This document shows, in pieces, positions 16,882 to 26,708 of a stretch of DNA of 64,000 bases. Under the pieces are notes generated by a model. That model was not told the DNA's origin, did no database searches, and worked only from the letters and a program-made list of their open reading frames with translations. The position numbers and the translations under genes were made by a program. Positions within the stretch are counted from its first letter, which is position 1. Each line of letters starts with the position of its first letter. The stretch is from Lachnospiraceae bacterium (lineage in GTDB: Bacteria; Bacillota_A; Clostridia; Lachnospirales; Lachnospiraceae): the NCBI GenBank assembly GCA_028694115.1, contig JAQUUB010000009.1, positions 1 through 64,000 of the forward strand. The letters are read 5' to 3'.

Positions 16882-17134
16882 GTTCTTCACCGCTTTCCGA
16901 ATAAAATCTGTTATAAATTGTTTCCGGTAGCAATGCAGATAGTACCAGCTGATTGTTTTCCATTACAATGACTGCCTTCGTTTTTCTTCCCTGCGTACAA
17001 TCAATTGTTGTACCCATTTCCTTCGCTTTTTGAACCATTCGTTTGGTAGGCGCAGAATCTGGGCTTACCACTGCAACGATTTTTTCTGTATTTACAATAT
17101 TTCCAAAACCTACGTTAATCAATTTGCCCATCAT
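16871..17134 (-). CDS. remA: extracellular matrix regulator RemA-like (DUF370)
   Basis: 87 aa. In Bacillus RemA is a ring-forming DNA-binding activator of biofilm-matrix and osmoprotection genes. Seen: the family core LINVGFGNIVNTEKIVAVVS and SAPTKRMVQKAKEMGTTIDC with conserved Arg residues. In Clostridia its targets are unknown. The position between yicC and gmk matches the Firmicutes order. The start could be the first or second Met. Confidence 0.92.
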   Translation of the reverse strand: MMGKLINVGFGNIVNTEKIVAVVSPDSAPTKRMVQKAKEMGTTIDCTQGRKTKAVIVMENNQLVLSALLPETIYNRFYSESGEEHGE

Positions 17135-17143
17135 TTCATCCTA

Positions 17144-18022
17144 CTATTCTATATTTTGAATCTGTTCACGGACCTTTTCAATTTCCGTTTTTAATTCAAT
17201 TGCAATATTCGATAATATCAGGTCGTTTGCTTTTGATAATGTAGTATTTGCTTCACGATTCATTTCCTGGGCAATAAAATCAAGCTTCCTACCAATCCCG
17301 CCACCTTCTATCAAGCAGGCTTTCATGCTCTCGATATGACTCTTGAGACGCACAATCTCTTCATCAACGCAAATTTTATCAGCAAAAATCGTTACCTCTG
17401 TTACAATGCGACTTTCATCAAACTTGGTATCCCCAAGCATCTCCTGTACCTTTTCTTCTAACTTCTTGCGATAAGCAGCAACAATTTCTGGTGAACGTTC
17501 TGCAATAACATCCACATGTCTTAACATGTTATTTAATTTTACAAGAATATCTGTTCTAAGATTTTCGCCTTCTGTAATTCTTGCCTGTACAAATTGTTCA
17601 CAAGCACCACAAATAGCCTGCTCAAGAAGCTTCCAGATTTCTGACTCATCGACGGTTTGTTCCTCCATTGTGAGAACCTCTGGATAACGTGAAATAGAAG
17701 AGACTCTTGCATCATTTTCCATTCCAAATTCCTCTGCAATTTGATTCAAGTATTTCATGTATTCCTTTGCCAAATCACTATTATACTTTACACAAAGATT
17801 GTTTTCTGTATAGTCTTCATAAGTAATAAAGACATCAACCTTTCCTCTTTGAATATAATTTTTCAAAAGGTTTCTAATCGAAGATTCAAAAAATCCCAGT
17901 TTTTTAGGCATTTTCATGTTGACATCCAAATACCTGTGATTGACTGCTTTCATTTCTACAGTAAATTTTCGGTTTTCGTCGGAGATCTCACATCTTCCAA
18001 AACCAGTCATACTTTTAATCAT
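17144..18022 (-). CDS. YicC-family endoribonuclease
   Basis: 292 aa. YicC/YloC proteins are endoribonucleases implicated in small-RNA decay. Seen: the N-terminal MIKSMTGFGRCE signature and the C-terminal GRKLDFIAQEMNREANT motif with the conserved Glu residues. Length is normal. First gene of the remA-gmk-rpoZ operon. Confidence 0.92.
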   Translation of the reverse strand: MIKSMTGFGRCEISDENRKFTVEMKAVNHRYLDVNMKMPKKLGFFESSIRNLLKNYIQRGKVDVFITYEDYTENNLCVKYNSDLAKEYMKYLNQIAEEFGMENDARVSSISRYPEVLTMEEQTVDESEIWKLLEQAICGACEQFVQARITEGENLRTDILVKLNNMLRHVDVIAERSPEIVAAYRKKLEEKVQEMLGDTKFDESRIVTEVTIFADKICVDEEIVRLKSHIESMKACLIEGGGIGRKLDFIAQEMNREANTTLSKANDLILSNIAIELKTEIEKVREQIQNIE

Positions 18023-18195
18023 GTGCTTTGATTCCTCTCAATATTCTAGTCGCAACTCGTTTCCATTCATTATGGTTGCATACTATCTTTAATTATAGGC
18101 TAATAGAAACACTTCGTCAAGGATTTGATATTTTACATTATTTGTGGTAAAGTTTTTCATAACTCAGAACCGTCCCGCTTTAGAAAGGTAAACCA

Positions 18196-19935
18196 ATGGC
18201 ATTTGATGGAATTACAATCGCCTGTATCAGGGCAGAATTAGATAGAACATTAAAGGATGGGCGAATCTACAAAATAGCCCAGCCAGAAGCAGATGAATTA
18301 TTATTAACAATTAAGGTGGGTGGCTCACAGAAAAGACTTCTTATTTCTGCTGGTGCCAGTCTTCCTTTAGTATACCTGACAGATACAAACAAACAGAGCC
18401 CTATGACTGCTCCTAATTTTTGTATGCTCTTAAGAAAGCACATTCAAAATGGACGTATCCTATCTATTACGCAGCCTGGATTAGAGCGTATTCTCCATAT
18501 TGATATCGAACACTTGAATGAGCTGGGAGACCTATGCAAGAAAATACTTGTAATTGAGATTATGGGAAAACACAGTAATATTATCTTTTGCGATGATCAT
18601 TATCATATTATCGATAGCATCAAGCATATTTCTAATGCAGTAAGTTCCGTTCGTGAAGTCTTACCCGGCAGGGATTATTTTATCCCTCCTACACAGGATA
18701 AACGTGATCCATTATTGGCAATTACCGAGCAGGAATTTCATGATGAAGTCCTTAAAAAGCCACTTTCTCTATGCAAGGCGATCTATATGAGTTTCATTGG
18801 ATTCTCACCAGTTATGGCGATGGAGCTTTGTCATCGCGCATCCTTAGATGGAAATCAAGCAACAGATGCAGTAACGAGCGAGCAGGCCACTCATCTATTT
18901 CATAATTTCACATGGATGGTTTCCGATATTAAGGAGGGTTCTTTTCATCCTGAAATTACATCCGAAAAAGGGGTTCCTGTAGAATTTAGTGCTCTTCCAA
19001 TGACAATGTATTCTGACATGGATGTCACAAAGTACGATACTATTTCAGAGGTGCTAGAATACTACTATGCAAGGAAAAATGCAGTAACTAGAATCCGTCA
19101 GCGTTCCGTTGATTTAAGACGTATTGTTCAAACAGCACTTGAGCGGAATGTTAAAAAATATGATTTGCAATTAAAACAGTTACAAGATACAGAAAAAAAA
19201 GATAAGTATAAGATTTATGGAGAATTAATCAATACGTATGGGTATGGTCTAGCGCCTGCTTGCAAATCTTTTGAAGCCCTTAATTATTATACAAATGAAA
19301 TGATAACTATACCTCTTGACCCTTTATTAAATGCCTCTGAAAATTCCAAGAAATATTTTGATAAATACCAGAAGTTAAAGCGTACGCATGAGGCTGTCAG
19401 CGAACTTATATTAACTACAAAATCTGAAATAGAACACTTAGAATCCATAAGCACGGCCCTGGATATTGCACTACTTGAAAATGATTTGGTTCAAATCAAG
19501 GAAGAGCTCGTGGAAAGTGGCTATATCAAACGAAAAGGATTTCAGAAAAAAGTGAAAATTACTAGTAAACCCTTTCACTATGTATCCTCTGATGGGTTTG
19601 ATATCTACGTAGGGAAGAACAATTTTCAGAATGATGAATTGACTTTCAAGTTTGCCATTGGAAATGATTGGTGGTTTCACGCAAAAGGGATTCCTGGTTC
19701 ACACGTAGTTGTTAAAACAAATGGAAACACATTACCTGACCGTACCTTCGAAGAAGCAGGGAAATTGGCTGCCTATTATTCAAAAGGACGGGAACAGGAT
19801 AAAGTAGAGATTGACTACACCGAGAAAAAGAACGTAAAGAAACCCGGTGGTAGTAAACCGGGCTTCGTTGTTTATTATACAAATTATTCTCTTACCATTG
19901 ACTCTGATATATCTGGAATCAAATTACTTGATTAA
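18196..19935 (+). CDS. rqcH: ribosome quality-control factor RqcH (NFACT family)
   Basis: 579 aa. Binds stalled 50S subunits and adds C-terminal Ala tails to nascent chains. Domains in order: NFACT-N (from MAFDGITIACIRAEL), coiled coil with helix-hairpin-helix (~280-430), and NFACT-R with GNDWWFHAKGIPGSHVVVK near residue 500. Older annotations call it fibronectin-binding protein. Divergent from yicC, convergent with glgA (16-base gap). The Shine-Dalgarno is AGAAAGG. Confidence 0.93.
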   Translation: MAFDGITIACIRAELDRTLKDGRIYKIAQPEADELLLTIKVGGSQKRLLISAGASLPLVYLTDTNKQSPMTAPNFCMLLRKHIQNGRILSITQPGLERILHIDIEHLNELGDLCKKILVIEIMGKHSNIIFCDDHYHIIDSIKHISNAVSSVREVLPGRDYFIPPTQDKRDPLLAITEQEFHDEVLKKPLSLCKAIYMSFIGFSPVMAMELCHRASLDGNQATDAVTSEQATHLFHNFTWMVSDIKEGSFHPEITSEKGVPVEFSALPMTMYSDMDVTKYDTISEVLEYYYARKNAVTRIRQRSVDLRRIVQTALERNVKKYDLQLKQLQDTEKKDKYKIYGELINTYGYGLAPACKSFEALNYYTNEMITIPLDPLLNASENSKKYFDKYQKLKRTHEAVSELILTTKSEIEHLESISTALDIALLENDLVQIKEELVESGYIKRKGFQKKVKITSKPFHYVSSDGFDIYVGKNNFQNDELTFKFAIGNDWWFHAKGIPGSHVVVKTNGNTLPDRTFEEAGKLAAYYSKGREQDKVEIDYTEKKNVKKPGGSKPGFVVYYTNYSLTIDSDISGIKLLD

Positions 19936-19951
19936 TACGTTATTCATACGC

Positions 19952-21394
19952 TTAAGGACACATCCAATCATACATTTCCGTATATTTGGCGGCTGAAACT
20001 TCCCACGAGAAATCGGCTGCCATCGCACGGTCAATGATTTTATTCCATTCCCTCTTTCTCTCCCCATAGATTCGTTTTGCATAACGAATTGTAGCAAGCA
20101 TTTCATGCGCATTATAATTTACAAAGCTAAATCCTGTTCCGGTGCACTCATACTCATTATAAGGTTGTACGGTATCTTTCAATCCCCCAGTTTCCCTTAC
20201 AATAGGAACCGTACCATAGTGAAGACTCATAAGCTGGCTAAGTCCACATGGCTCAAATAGTGATGGCATTAGGAATGCGTCACATGCTCCGTAGATTTTA
20301 TGTGACAAAGCTTCTGAATAATAGATATTAGCAGCCACTTTATCATTATATTTCCATTGAAAGTGACGGAACATATTCTCATACTGTTCTTCTCCTGTTC
20401 CAAGAACTACAATCTGAACATCTTCCTGGCAAAGCTCATCCATAACACATTCAATCAAATCAAAGCCTTTTTGATCCGTGAGTCTACTCACAATTCCTAT
20501 CATGAACTTCCTATCATCACGTTCTAAGCCCATTTCTTCCTGTAATGCACGCTTATTCTTAATTTTCTCTTTTCTAAAGTTCTTTATATTATACTTAAAA
20601 TCCAAATAGATATCTGTTTCTGGATTGTATTCCTCATAGTCAATTCCATTTACGATTCCTCTTATGCTATTTCCTCTTGCATTGAGTAATCCATTTAGTT
20701 TTTCGCCATAAAAATCTGTCTTTATCTCTTCCGAATATGTATCACTTACGGTCGTAATTTGATCAGCATACACCAAACCACCTTTTAGCAGATTCGCATC
20801 CTTAAATGCCTCTAACTTGTCTGGCGTAAAGTAGTAATCCGGTAAGCCTGAAACTTGACGAATGGTCTTCACATCCCAAGTTCCCTGAAACTTAAGGTTG
20901 TGAATTGTCATGACTGATTTCATATTTCCGAAAAATTCGCCTTCTTTAAAACTGTCTTTCAAATACACAGGAATCAAGCCCGTCTGCCAATCATGGCAAT
21001 GTACGATATCTGGCTTAAATCCAATCACGGGAAGCGCCGATAAGGCAGCTTTACTAAAGAAAATAAACTTTTCAATATCATCTCTTATATTTCCATATGG
21101 TCTGGAACCCGAAAAATAATATTCATTGTCAATAAAATAGAAAGTGATTCCCTTATACTCTGTTTTTAATACTCCTACATACTGACTCTTGTTATTAAAA
21201 TCCATATAAAAATGAGCTACATATTCCATCATATCTTTGTGTTCTTGCTTCATGCACATATACTTCGGCATTATGACTCTGACATCAAAATACTTCGTAT
21301 CAAAACATTTTGGTAGTGATCCTACGACATCTGCCAACCCTCCGGTCTTAATAAATGGTACACCCTCTGATGCCGCAAATAATATCTTCTTCAT
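19952..21394 (-). CDS. glgA: glycogen synthase
   Basis: About 480 aa GT5 glucosyltransferase using ADP-glucose. N-terminal KTGGLADVVGSLPK binds ADP-glucose; C-terminal half carries GIVSRLTDQKGFDL and EPCGLSQLMSLHYGT. The start at 21394 (MKKILFAASE) is chosen for its GGAGG 6 bases upstream; a longer frame to 21451 lacks a ribosome site. No other glycogen gene lies near, so it stands alone downstream of spo0A. Glycogen-like granulose is common in sporulating clostridia. Confidence 0.94.
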   Translation of the reverse strand: MKKILFAASEGVPFIKTGGLADVVGSLPKCFDTKYFDVRVIMPKYMCMKQEHKDMMEYVAHFYMDFNNKSQYVGVLKTEYKGITFYFIDNEYYFSGSRPYGNIRDDIEKFIFFSKAALSALPVIGFKPDIVHCHDWQTGLIPVYLKDSFKEGEFFGNMKSVMTIHNLKFQGTWDVKTIRQVSGLPDYYFTPDKLEAFKDANLLKGGLVYADQITTVSDTYSEEIKTDFYGEKLNGLLNARGNSIRGIVNGIDYEEYNPETDIYLDFKYNIKNFRKEKIKNKRALQEEMGLERDDRKFMIGIVSRLTDQKGFDLIECVMDELCQEDVQIVVLGTGEEQYENMFRHFQWKYNDKVAANIYYSEALSHKIYGACDAFLMPSLFEPCGLSQLMSLHYGTVPIVRETGGLKDTVQPYNEYECTGTGFSFVNYNAHEMLATIRYAKRIYGERKREWNKIIDRAMAADFSWEVSAAKYTEMYDWMCP

Positions 21395-21471
21395 ACCTAA
21401 CCTCCGAATTTCTATAATTATGTAAGAAATCTTTGTTATATTATACATCAATTAGGTAATGAAGAAAAGAA

Positions 21472-22035
21472 TTATCTTCTTAGTTTATATTCGATACGAA
21501 TCTTGTCTGCAATCAAAGCAACAAATTCTGAGTTTGTAGGTTTTCCTTTTCCCATGTTAATCGTATATCCAAATAATGCATCAATGGTATCCATTTTTCC
21601 ACGGCTCCAGGCAACTTCAATTGCATGTCTGATTGCACGCTCCACTCTGCTAGGAGTTGTCTGATATTTTTTTGCAATGGTAGGGTACAATACTTTTGTT
21701 ATGGAATTAAGCATTTCCATATCCTCTACTGACATCATAATTGCATCTCTTAGATACTGATATCCCTTAATATGAGCTGGTACACCGATTTCATGAATAA
21801 TATTTGTTACATCACTCTCTAAATTAGTTTCTACATTTTTTTTAACTTCTGGTACCTCAATTAATGTTTGATCTGCTGACATTTGGAAATTCAACATTCT
21901 GCTTTTCATTTGCTCCGGATTAAAAGGCTTTACCATAAAATAAAGCTCCATATTATCATCTGATTTGACAATATCATTAATCACCTCCAGCATTTTTTTG
22001 TTGTCATCGAAAATAGCAACGTTCATCTTTTCCAT
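21472..22035 (-). CDS. spo0A: Spo0A with internally deleted receiver domain
   Basis: 187 aa compared with about 260-270 for the master sporulation regulator. Residues 1-31 match the start of the receiver (MNVAIFDDN with acidic-pocket D10 and D11). They join directly to YFMVKPF, the last strand with the conserved Lys (K36, equivalent to Bacillus K108). About 70 residues are gone, including the phospho-acceptor Asp and the switch Thr. The linker (~45-75) and the DNA-binding domain (~75-187) are intact, including [18 protein letters not shown]. The frame is uninterrupted. Location downstream of spoIVB is the normal spo0A locus. The protein cannot be activated by the phosphorelay in the usual way; it may be inactive or constitutive. 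Confidence 0.9.
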   Translation of the reverse strand: MEKMNVAIFDDNKKMLEVINDIVKSDDNMELYFMVKPFNPEQMKSRMLNFQMSADQTLIEVPEVKKNVETNLESDVTNIIHEIGVPAHIKGYQYLRDAIMMSVEDMEMLNSITKVLYPTIAKKYQTTPSRVERAIRHAIEVAWSRGKMDTIDALFGYTINMGKGKPTNSEFVALIADKIRIEYKLRR

Positions 22036-22132
22036 TCCAATCTTTCCTCCATTCGATAATTTCCAATTATTTCCAATTGGTACCCTTATAATTTATTCTT
22101 TTGACTCAATATTTGCAAGGGTGATTTTTCGC

Positions 22133-22161
22133 AAAAAAAGAAGGATATTCCACCCTTCTTT
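22133..22161 (-). terminator. terminator between the AI-2E permease gene and spo0A
   Basis: Minus strand AAAGAAGG ... CCTTCTTT followed by a T run. It separates spo0A transcription from the upstream permease gene; the spo0A promoter must lie in the ~95 bases downstream. No clear sigma-H or 0A box was recognised there. Confidence 0.8.
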
Positions 22162-22273
22162 CATAATGTTCTATGATAATATACAATATATGGAAATAAT
22201 CTATCTGGTTTTCATATATTTTGTAAATTTAACAATTTTTCTTCTCTACTTTTTTTTTAAAATAAAATGAAAA

Positions 22274-23407
22274 TTAAACAATATTTTTTTCCCTAATCCT
22301 TTTCTTTACAAATTCTTTAAACAAAGAATAGAGAATGGAACATAATGGAATGAAAATTAATATTCCCAAAATTCCAAATAAATTTCCCCCAATCACAACT
22401 GCTGCCAATACCCAGATGGATGGAAGTCCTACCGAGCCTCCCACTACATAAGGGTAAATTAAATTTCCTTCCACTTGTTGTAATATTAAGAAAAGAATCA
22501 AGAACCATATTGCCTGTATAGGATTAACCATTACAATTAAAAACATACCTACTGCACAACCAACAAAAGAACCAACAACAGGAATTAAAGCCGTTAAGGC
22601 TATAACGATACCAATCAGCATTGCATAGGGTAATTGGAAGATGGTCATAGTGATTACAAACATAGATCCCAAAATTACCGCCTCGACACATTGTCCCGAC
22701 AAAAAATTAGAAAAAATCTGGTTTGATAAACTTCCAATATAAATGCACCGCTCTGCTCTCTCTTTCGAAAGCAAAGCATACAAAACCTGTTTTCCCTGAC
22801 GTATTAAATTTTCTTTTTGAAAAATCAAGTAGACAGAAAATGTAAATGCAATCACAAAATTAGTAACCCCACTTACTACCCCAGTAAAGATTCCTATTCC
22901 AGAGTCTAAAATACCAGCAGAAAGAGATTGTAAAAATTTAATTACATTGGTAGAAATTGTGGACCAATTCAAATTTAATTCATCTAAATAATCAGCTGAT
23001 ATCGACAATTCTTTTGTATATTGTTCTATTAATACCTGCATTGCATTAAAAGCAATCGGTATCTGATCTGTCAATAAATTAATTGTTTGAATCAGCTGGG
23101 GAATAATTACAAGTAAAGCCAAAGTAAGTACACCTATAATGCAGATAAGTGTTAACAAATATGCAATGACTCGTTGCAACTTTTCAAGTTTCTGATTCTT
23201 AAATTTAATTAGCTTTTCAAATTTCTTCATCGGAATATGTATGATAAATGCAATTGCACCCCCTACCAAAAAAGGAGAAAACAGATGAATGATTGCCTGA
23301 ATTGTCCGAAATACAACATCCAAATTCTGTATACCGCAAAAAAGCAGAATTGCAAATGCGATGATTTGTACTAAGTAATTTCTGTTTTTTTTATTTATTT
23401 CCATCAT
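22274..23407 (-). CDS. AI-2E-family membrane transporter
   Basis: About 377 aa with roughly eight membrane helices in the family pattern: two pairs at the N-terminus, a large extracytoplasmic/amphipathic middle (~110-190), then the C-terminal bundle with the conserved GNLIYPYVVGGSVGLPSIWV. Members have been proposed to export autoinducer-2 or to act as Na+/H+ antiporters; the function here is unknown. The start at 23407 (MMEINKK) is chosen for GAAAGGAAA upstream; the longer frame to 23464 has no ribosome site. It separates spoIVB from spo0A, which are usually adjacent. Confidence 0.85.
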   Translation of the reverse strand: MMEINKKNRNYLVQIIAFAILLFCGIQNLDVVFRTIQAIIHLFSPFLVGGAIAFIIHIPMKKFEKLIKFKNQKLEKLQRVIAYLLTLICIIGVLTLALLVIIPQLIQTINLLTDQIPIAFNAMQVLIEQYTKELSISADYLDELNLNWSTISTNVIKFLQSLSAGILDSGIGIFTGVVSGVTNFVIAFTFSVYLIFQKENLIRQGKQVLYALLSKERAERCIYIGSLSNQIFSNFLSGQCVEAVILGSMFVITMTIFQLPYAMLIGIVIALTALIPVVGSFVGCAVGMFLIVMVNPIQAIWFLILFLILQQVEGNLIYPYVVGGSVGLPSIWVLAAVVIGGNLFGILGILIFIPLCSILYSLFKEFVKKRIREKNIV

Positions 23408-23477
23408 TATAATATTTCCTTTCAAAATAACATTCATGAATGTAACATACACGAATTGTACCACAAAATATCAATCC

Positions 23478-23590
23478 CTCAAAGAATTTCTTTGAGTAGT
23501 TAATGAGAAGAAGGCGCTTGCGACTTCTTCCATGTGAAACTTAGATATACTTAGCATGGTTCTCTCATGCGTTAGTATATCTTTTCACAT
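23478..23590. repeat. composite palindromic repeat R2, copy 1 (after spoIVB)
   Basis: Contains the hairpin unit GAGAAGAAGGCGC-TTGCG-ACTTCTTC (23505-23530) and next to it a longer hairpin whose arms include AGATATACT/AGTATATCT (about 23534-23588). The first unit is 25/26 identical to one at 51503-51528, and the two-hairpin layout is the same. It directly abuts the spoIVB stop codon and may also act as its terminator. Confidence 0.8.
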
Positions 23591-24874
23591 TCATCTCTCA
23601 AGCATACTTTCAATAAAAATACCAAATCCTTTCGTAGAATCCTGTACAAAAACATGGGTAACTGCTCCAATAATTTTACCATCCTGCAGAATCGGACTTC
23701 CACTCATTCCTTGAACAATTCCACCAGTTAATTGAATTAATTCTTTATCTGTCACTTTGAAAATAATCCCTTTATTAATACTTTGTGGATTATAATCTAC
23801 TTTTAATATTTCTATTTGGTAGTCTTTCGCCTCACCCTCAATATAGGAACGAATGACCGCATCACCTATTTTAATATCCTGCTTTAATCCAATAGGTAAC
23901 GCTTCCTTTTCCACTTCACTTTGAAGTTTTTCATTTCCTTTTCCAAAAATACCCCCTGATGTATTTTGTGTTATTTCACCTAATATATTCTCCTTATTAT
24001 AATTGATCACACCGCTTAATTCTCCCGGACTTCCACTAGTTCCTTTAACTACTGATAAAATCTGCGTATTATATAAATTCCCACCATATAGCTCCATTAA
24101 TCCAGTGGTATCTACATCATTAATTCCATGACCAAGAGCGCCAAATTCACCCTCCGAATTAATATAGGTTAACGTTCCAATTCCTTGAGTATTATCTCTT
24201 ACCCATATTCCTATTTTATATTCCTCTGGTGCTGTCTGTGCTGGAAATATCTTAACTCGTAATTCCTCATTATTCCTTCTTATTCCTAAAATTACTTCCT
24301 TCCCATCACTTTCATTTAGTTCTTCTATCAATTGTGACTTACTGTTTATGAAAATACCATCCACTGACTCAATATAATCACCCGTAGACAATAGATACTT
24401 TGCTGGTTCTTGATCCATACCATCGATTCCTTTTACAGTACCTGTACCAATTACCAAAATGCCATTTGTTTTCATATAAATTCCAATTGGAATTCCACCT
24501 GGTGTTAATGTTGTATCCTCAATAACGGAAACTTGAACGGTCTTCATGGGAATGAAACCAAATAGCTTACATTCCATCTTATATGTTCCATTGCTTTTTG
24601 AATAAAAAACAACATTTTTTTGTAGGTTTATGTGAAGCGAATCAGATGGGATATTTGACTTTGTAAAATCACCAGCTTCCACGCTGTCAGCATACAGTTC
24701 ACCACTTACAGGCACAAACAAATTCAAATTTTGTTCCTGACCGCCAAATATTTTTATTTCAGAAGGTACACGATTTAATGTGTCGAAATATAAAAACGAC
24801 AACAGGATGCATAAGCTAAAGCCTATACATCCTATTAATATTCTTCTATATGCAATCTCTTTTTTATTCATCAT
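23591..24874 (-). CDS. spoIVB: SpoIVB serine peptidase
   Basis: 427 aa. Forespore-secreted protease that triggers pro-sigma-K processing across the intermembrane space. Order: N-terminal membrane anchor (~12-30), PDZ domain (~125-205) and S55 peptidase domain with the catalytic His in GALGHGINDVD and Ser in QGMSGSPIL. Length is normal. Follows recN as in all Clostridia/Bacilli with this block. Confidence 0.95.
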   Translation of the reverse strand: MMNKKEIAYRRILIGCIGFSLCILLSFLYFDTLNRVPSEIKIFGGQEQNLNLFVPVSGELYADSVEAGDFTKSNIPSDSLHINLQKNVVFYSKSNGTYKMECKLFGFIPMKTVQVSVIEDTTLTPGGIPIGIYMKTNGILVIGTGTVKGIDGMDQEPAKYLLSTGDYIESVDGIFINSKSQLIEELNESDGKEVILGIRRNNEELRVKIFPAQTAPEEYKIGIWVRDNTQGIGTLTYINSEGEFGALGHGINDVDTTGLMELYGGNLYNTQILSVVKGTSGSPGELSGVINYNKENILGEITQNTSGGIFGKGNEKLQSEVEKEALPIGLKQDIKIGDAVIRSYIEGEAKDYQIEILKVDYNPQSINKGIIFKVTDKELIQLTGGIVQGMSGSPILQDGKIIGAVTHVFVQDSTKGFGIFIESMLER

Positions 24875-24937
24875 TTCACATACCTCTTTACAGATTCTAT
24901 TTTTTCTTTTATCTGCCTATAGTATGTGATGTTTTTC

Positions 24938-26626
24938 TTATTTCAAACTACTTGTTTTTGCCAATTCTTTCATTTCTCTTGCACTCTCACGCACGATGTC
25001 CGTTATTTCTGTACCACCGATTATCCTGGATAATTCTTCCACTATTTCTGTTTCATCTAATTCATGAATATCCGTTAATGTTGCTCCATTTTTTGTTTCT
25101 TTTTGAATTAAAAAATGATGATTTGCAAAGGCTGCTATCTGGGGCAGATGAGTGATACAGATAATCTGCGTTTTCTTCGAGAGCTCGGAAAGCTTTTGGG
25201 CTACTTTCTGAGCAGTTCTTCCACTAATCCCAGTATCAATTTCATCAAATATCATTGTGCTGATTTCATCCTTTGTGGCAATTACCGTTTTTAAGGCCAG
25301 CATGATTCTAGATAGTTCACCACCAGATGCAATTTCCGCTAATGGCTTTATTTTTTCTCCTGGATTTGTAGAAATCATAAATTCTACATCATCAAAGCCT
25401 TTTGCACTGAATTTTTCTAAGTTTGAATGAACAACAATTTCAAATTGAACATCCAGAAAATTCAAATCCACTAATGCATCTTTCATTTGTTTAGAAAGAA
25501 TCACTGCATTTTTCTTTCGCAGGGAAGATAATTTTTCTGACTGTTTTATCATATTAGATTTTACTTCTTCTATTTCCTTTTGTAATGATTGAATGAACTC
25601 ATCATAATCACTATATTTTAAAAGCTTTTCCGATTGAATAAGAAAGTATTCCTGGATTTTTTCATATGTATTCCCATATTTGCTCTTCAAATGATTGATT
25701 TCATTTAATCGTTCCTCCGTTGCAATAAATTCCTCCGATTTAAAGCTCATACCTTCCATATATTCTGCAAGTGACCGGTTAAAATCATTTAATAGATCAT
25801 CAACTTCCGAAAGCTGATTGCTTAATTCATCCAATTCTTCATCAAGTCCTAATAGCGATTTCATATCACGTAGTGCTCTGCCTACTGCATCTCCTGCTCC
25901 ATTCCCACTCGTATAAGATGTTTCTGCATAGACAGCATTCATTACTTCCATTATTTTTTTACTATTGCACATTTTACGATAAAGAGTTTCTAACTCTTCA
26001 TCTTCGAAAGGTTTAAAATCAATCTTTTCTATTTCCTTAATTTCATATTGCAAAAGTTCTATTTCACGTTTCTTTTCACTTTCATCCATCACAGATTCTG
26101 AAAGCTGTTTTTGCAATTTTATATAATTATCATAAGATTCCTTGACCTGTTTACGAAGTTGTAATAAAGATTCTCCCACATAATTATCAAGAATCGATAA
26201 ATGATTTTTTTTATAGAGTAATGACTGATGTTCATGTTGACCATGAATATCGATTAATAATTCCGCAACAGCCTTTAATGTAGTTGCCGTAACTGTTTCT
26301 CCGTTAATCTTTGCATAGCTGCGACCAGCCTGAATCCGTCTGCTAAGAATAAGCTGTCCATCGCCCTCTACTTCAATGTCCATTTCTCTTAACATTTTAA
26401 TTTGTTCATCAGAAGATATTTCAAACACTAATTCTACCAATGCATACTCTGCATCTTTACGTACCATATCCGTCTGGATTTTCCCACCTAATGCTAAATT
26501 GAGAGAACCAATAATGAGGGACTTACCTGCTCCGGTTTCGCCGGTCAAAATATTAAGTCCATTTTGAAAATAAACATCCGCCTCTTTGATTAACGCTAGA
26601 TTTTTCACATGTAAATTTGATAACAT
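24938..26626 (-). CDS. recN: DNA repair protein RecN
   Basis: 562 aa SMC-like ATPase acting early at double-strand breaks. Walker A GETGAGKS near residue 35, long central coiled coil, and C-terminal ABC signature ASGGELSRIMLALK followed by Walker B TMIFDEIDTGISG. Between argR and spoIVB, the conserved Firmicutes order. Confidence 0.97.
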   Translation of the reverse strand: MLSNLHVKNLALIKEADVYFQNGLNILTGETGAGKSLIIGSLNLALGGKIQTDMVRKDAEYALVELVFEISSDEQIKMLREMDIEVEGDGQLILSRRIQAGRSYAKINGETVTATTLKAVAELLIDIHGQHEHQSLLYKKNHLSILDNYVGESLLQLRKQVKESYDNYIKLQKQLSESVMDESEKKREIELLQYEIKEIEKIDFKPFEDEELETLYRKMCNSKKIMEVMNAVYAETSYTSGNGAGDAVGRALRDMKSLLGLDEELDELSNQLSEVDDLLNDFNRSLAEYMEGMSFKSEEFIATEERLNEINHLKSKYGNTYEKIQEYFLIQSEKLLKYSDYDEFIQSLQKEIEEVKSNMIKQSEKLSSLRKKNAVILSKQMKDALVDLNFLDVQFEIVVHSNLEKFSAKGFDDVEFMISTNPGEKIKPLAEIASGGELSRIMLALKTVIATKDEISTMIFDEIDTGISGRTAQKVAQKLSELSKKTQIICITHLPQIAAFANHHFLIQKETKNGATLTDIHELDETEIVEELSRIIGGTEITDIVRESAREMKELAKTSSLK

Positions 26627-26708
26627 TCTATGACCATTCCTTTCTCACTACCTTTATTGCTTCTCATACAAAAAGTGTCCCCACACCTATGCTGACATAT
26701 TTAAAAGG

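Noticed and set aside
16882..16890. GTG start for gmk
   Set aside because: GGAAAG is too close to the GTG; ATG 16881 is better spaced and fits family N-termini.
21930..21970. Frameshift or premature stop in spo0A
   Set aside because: Both flanks are in the same frame and the C-terminal domain is read through normally; it is an in-frame deletion.
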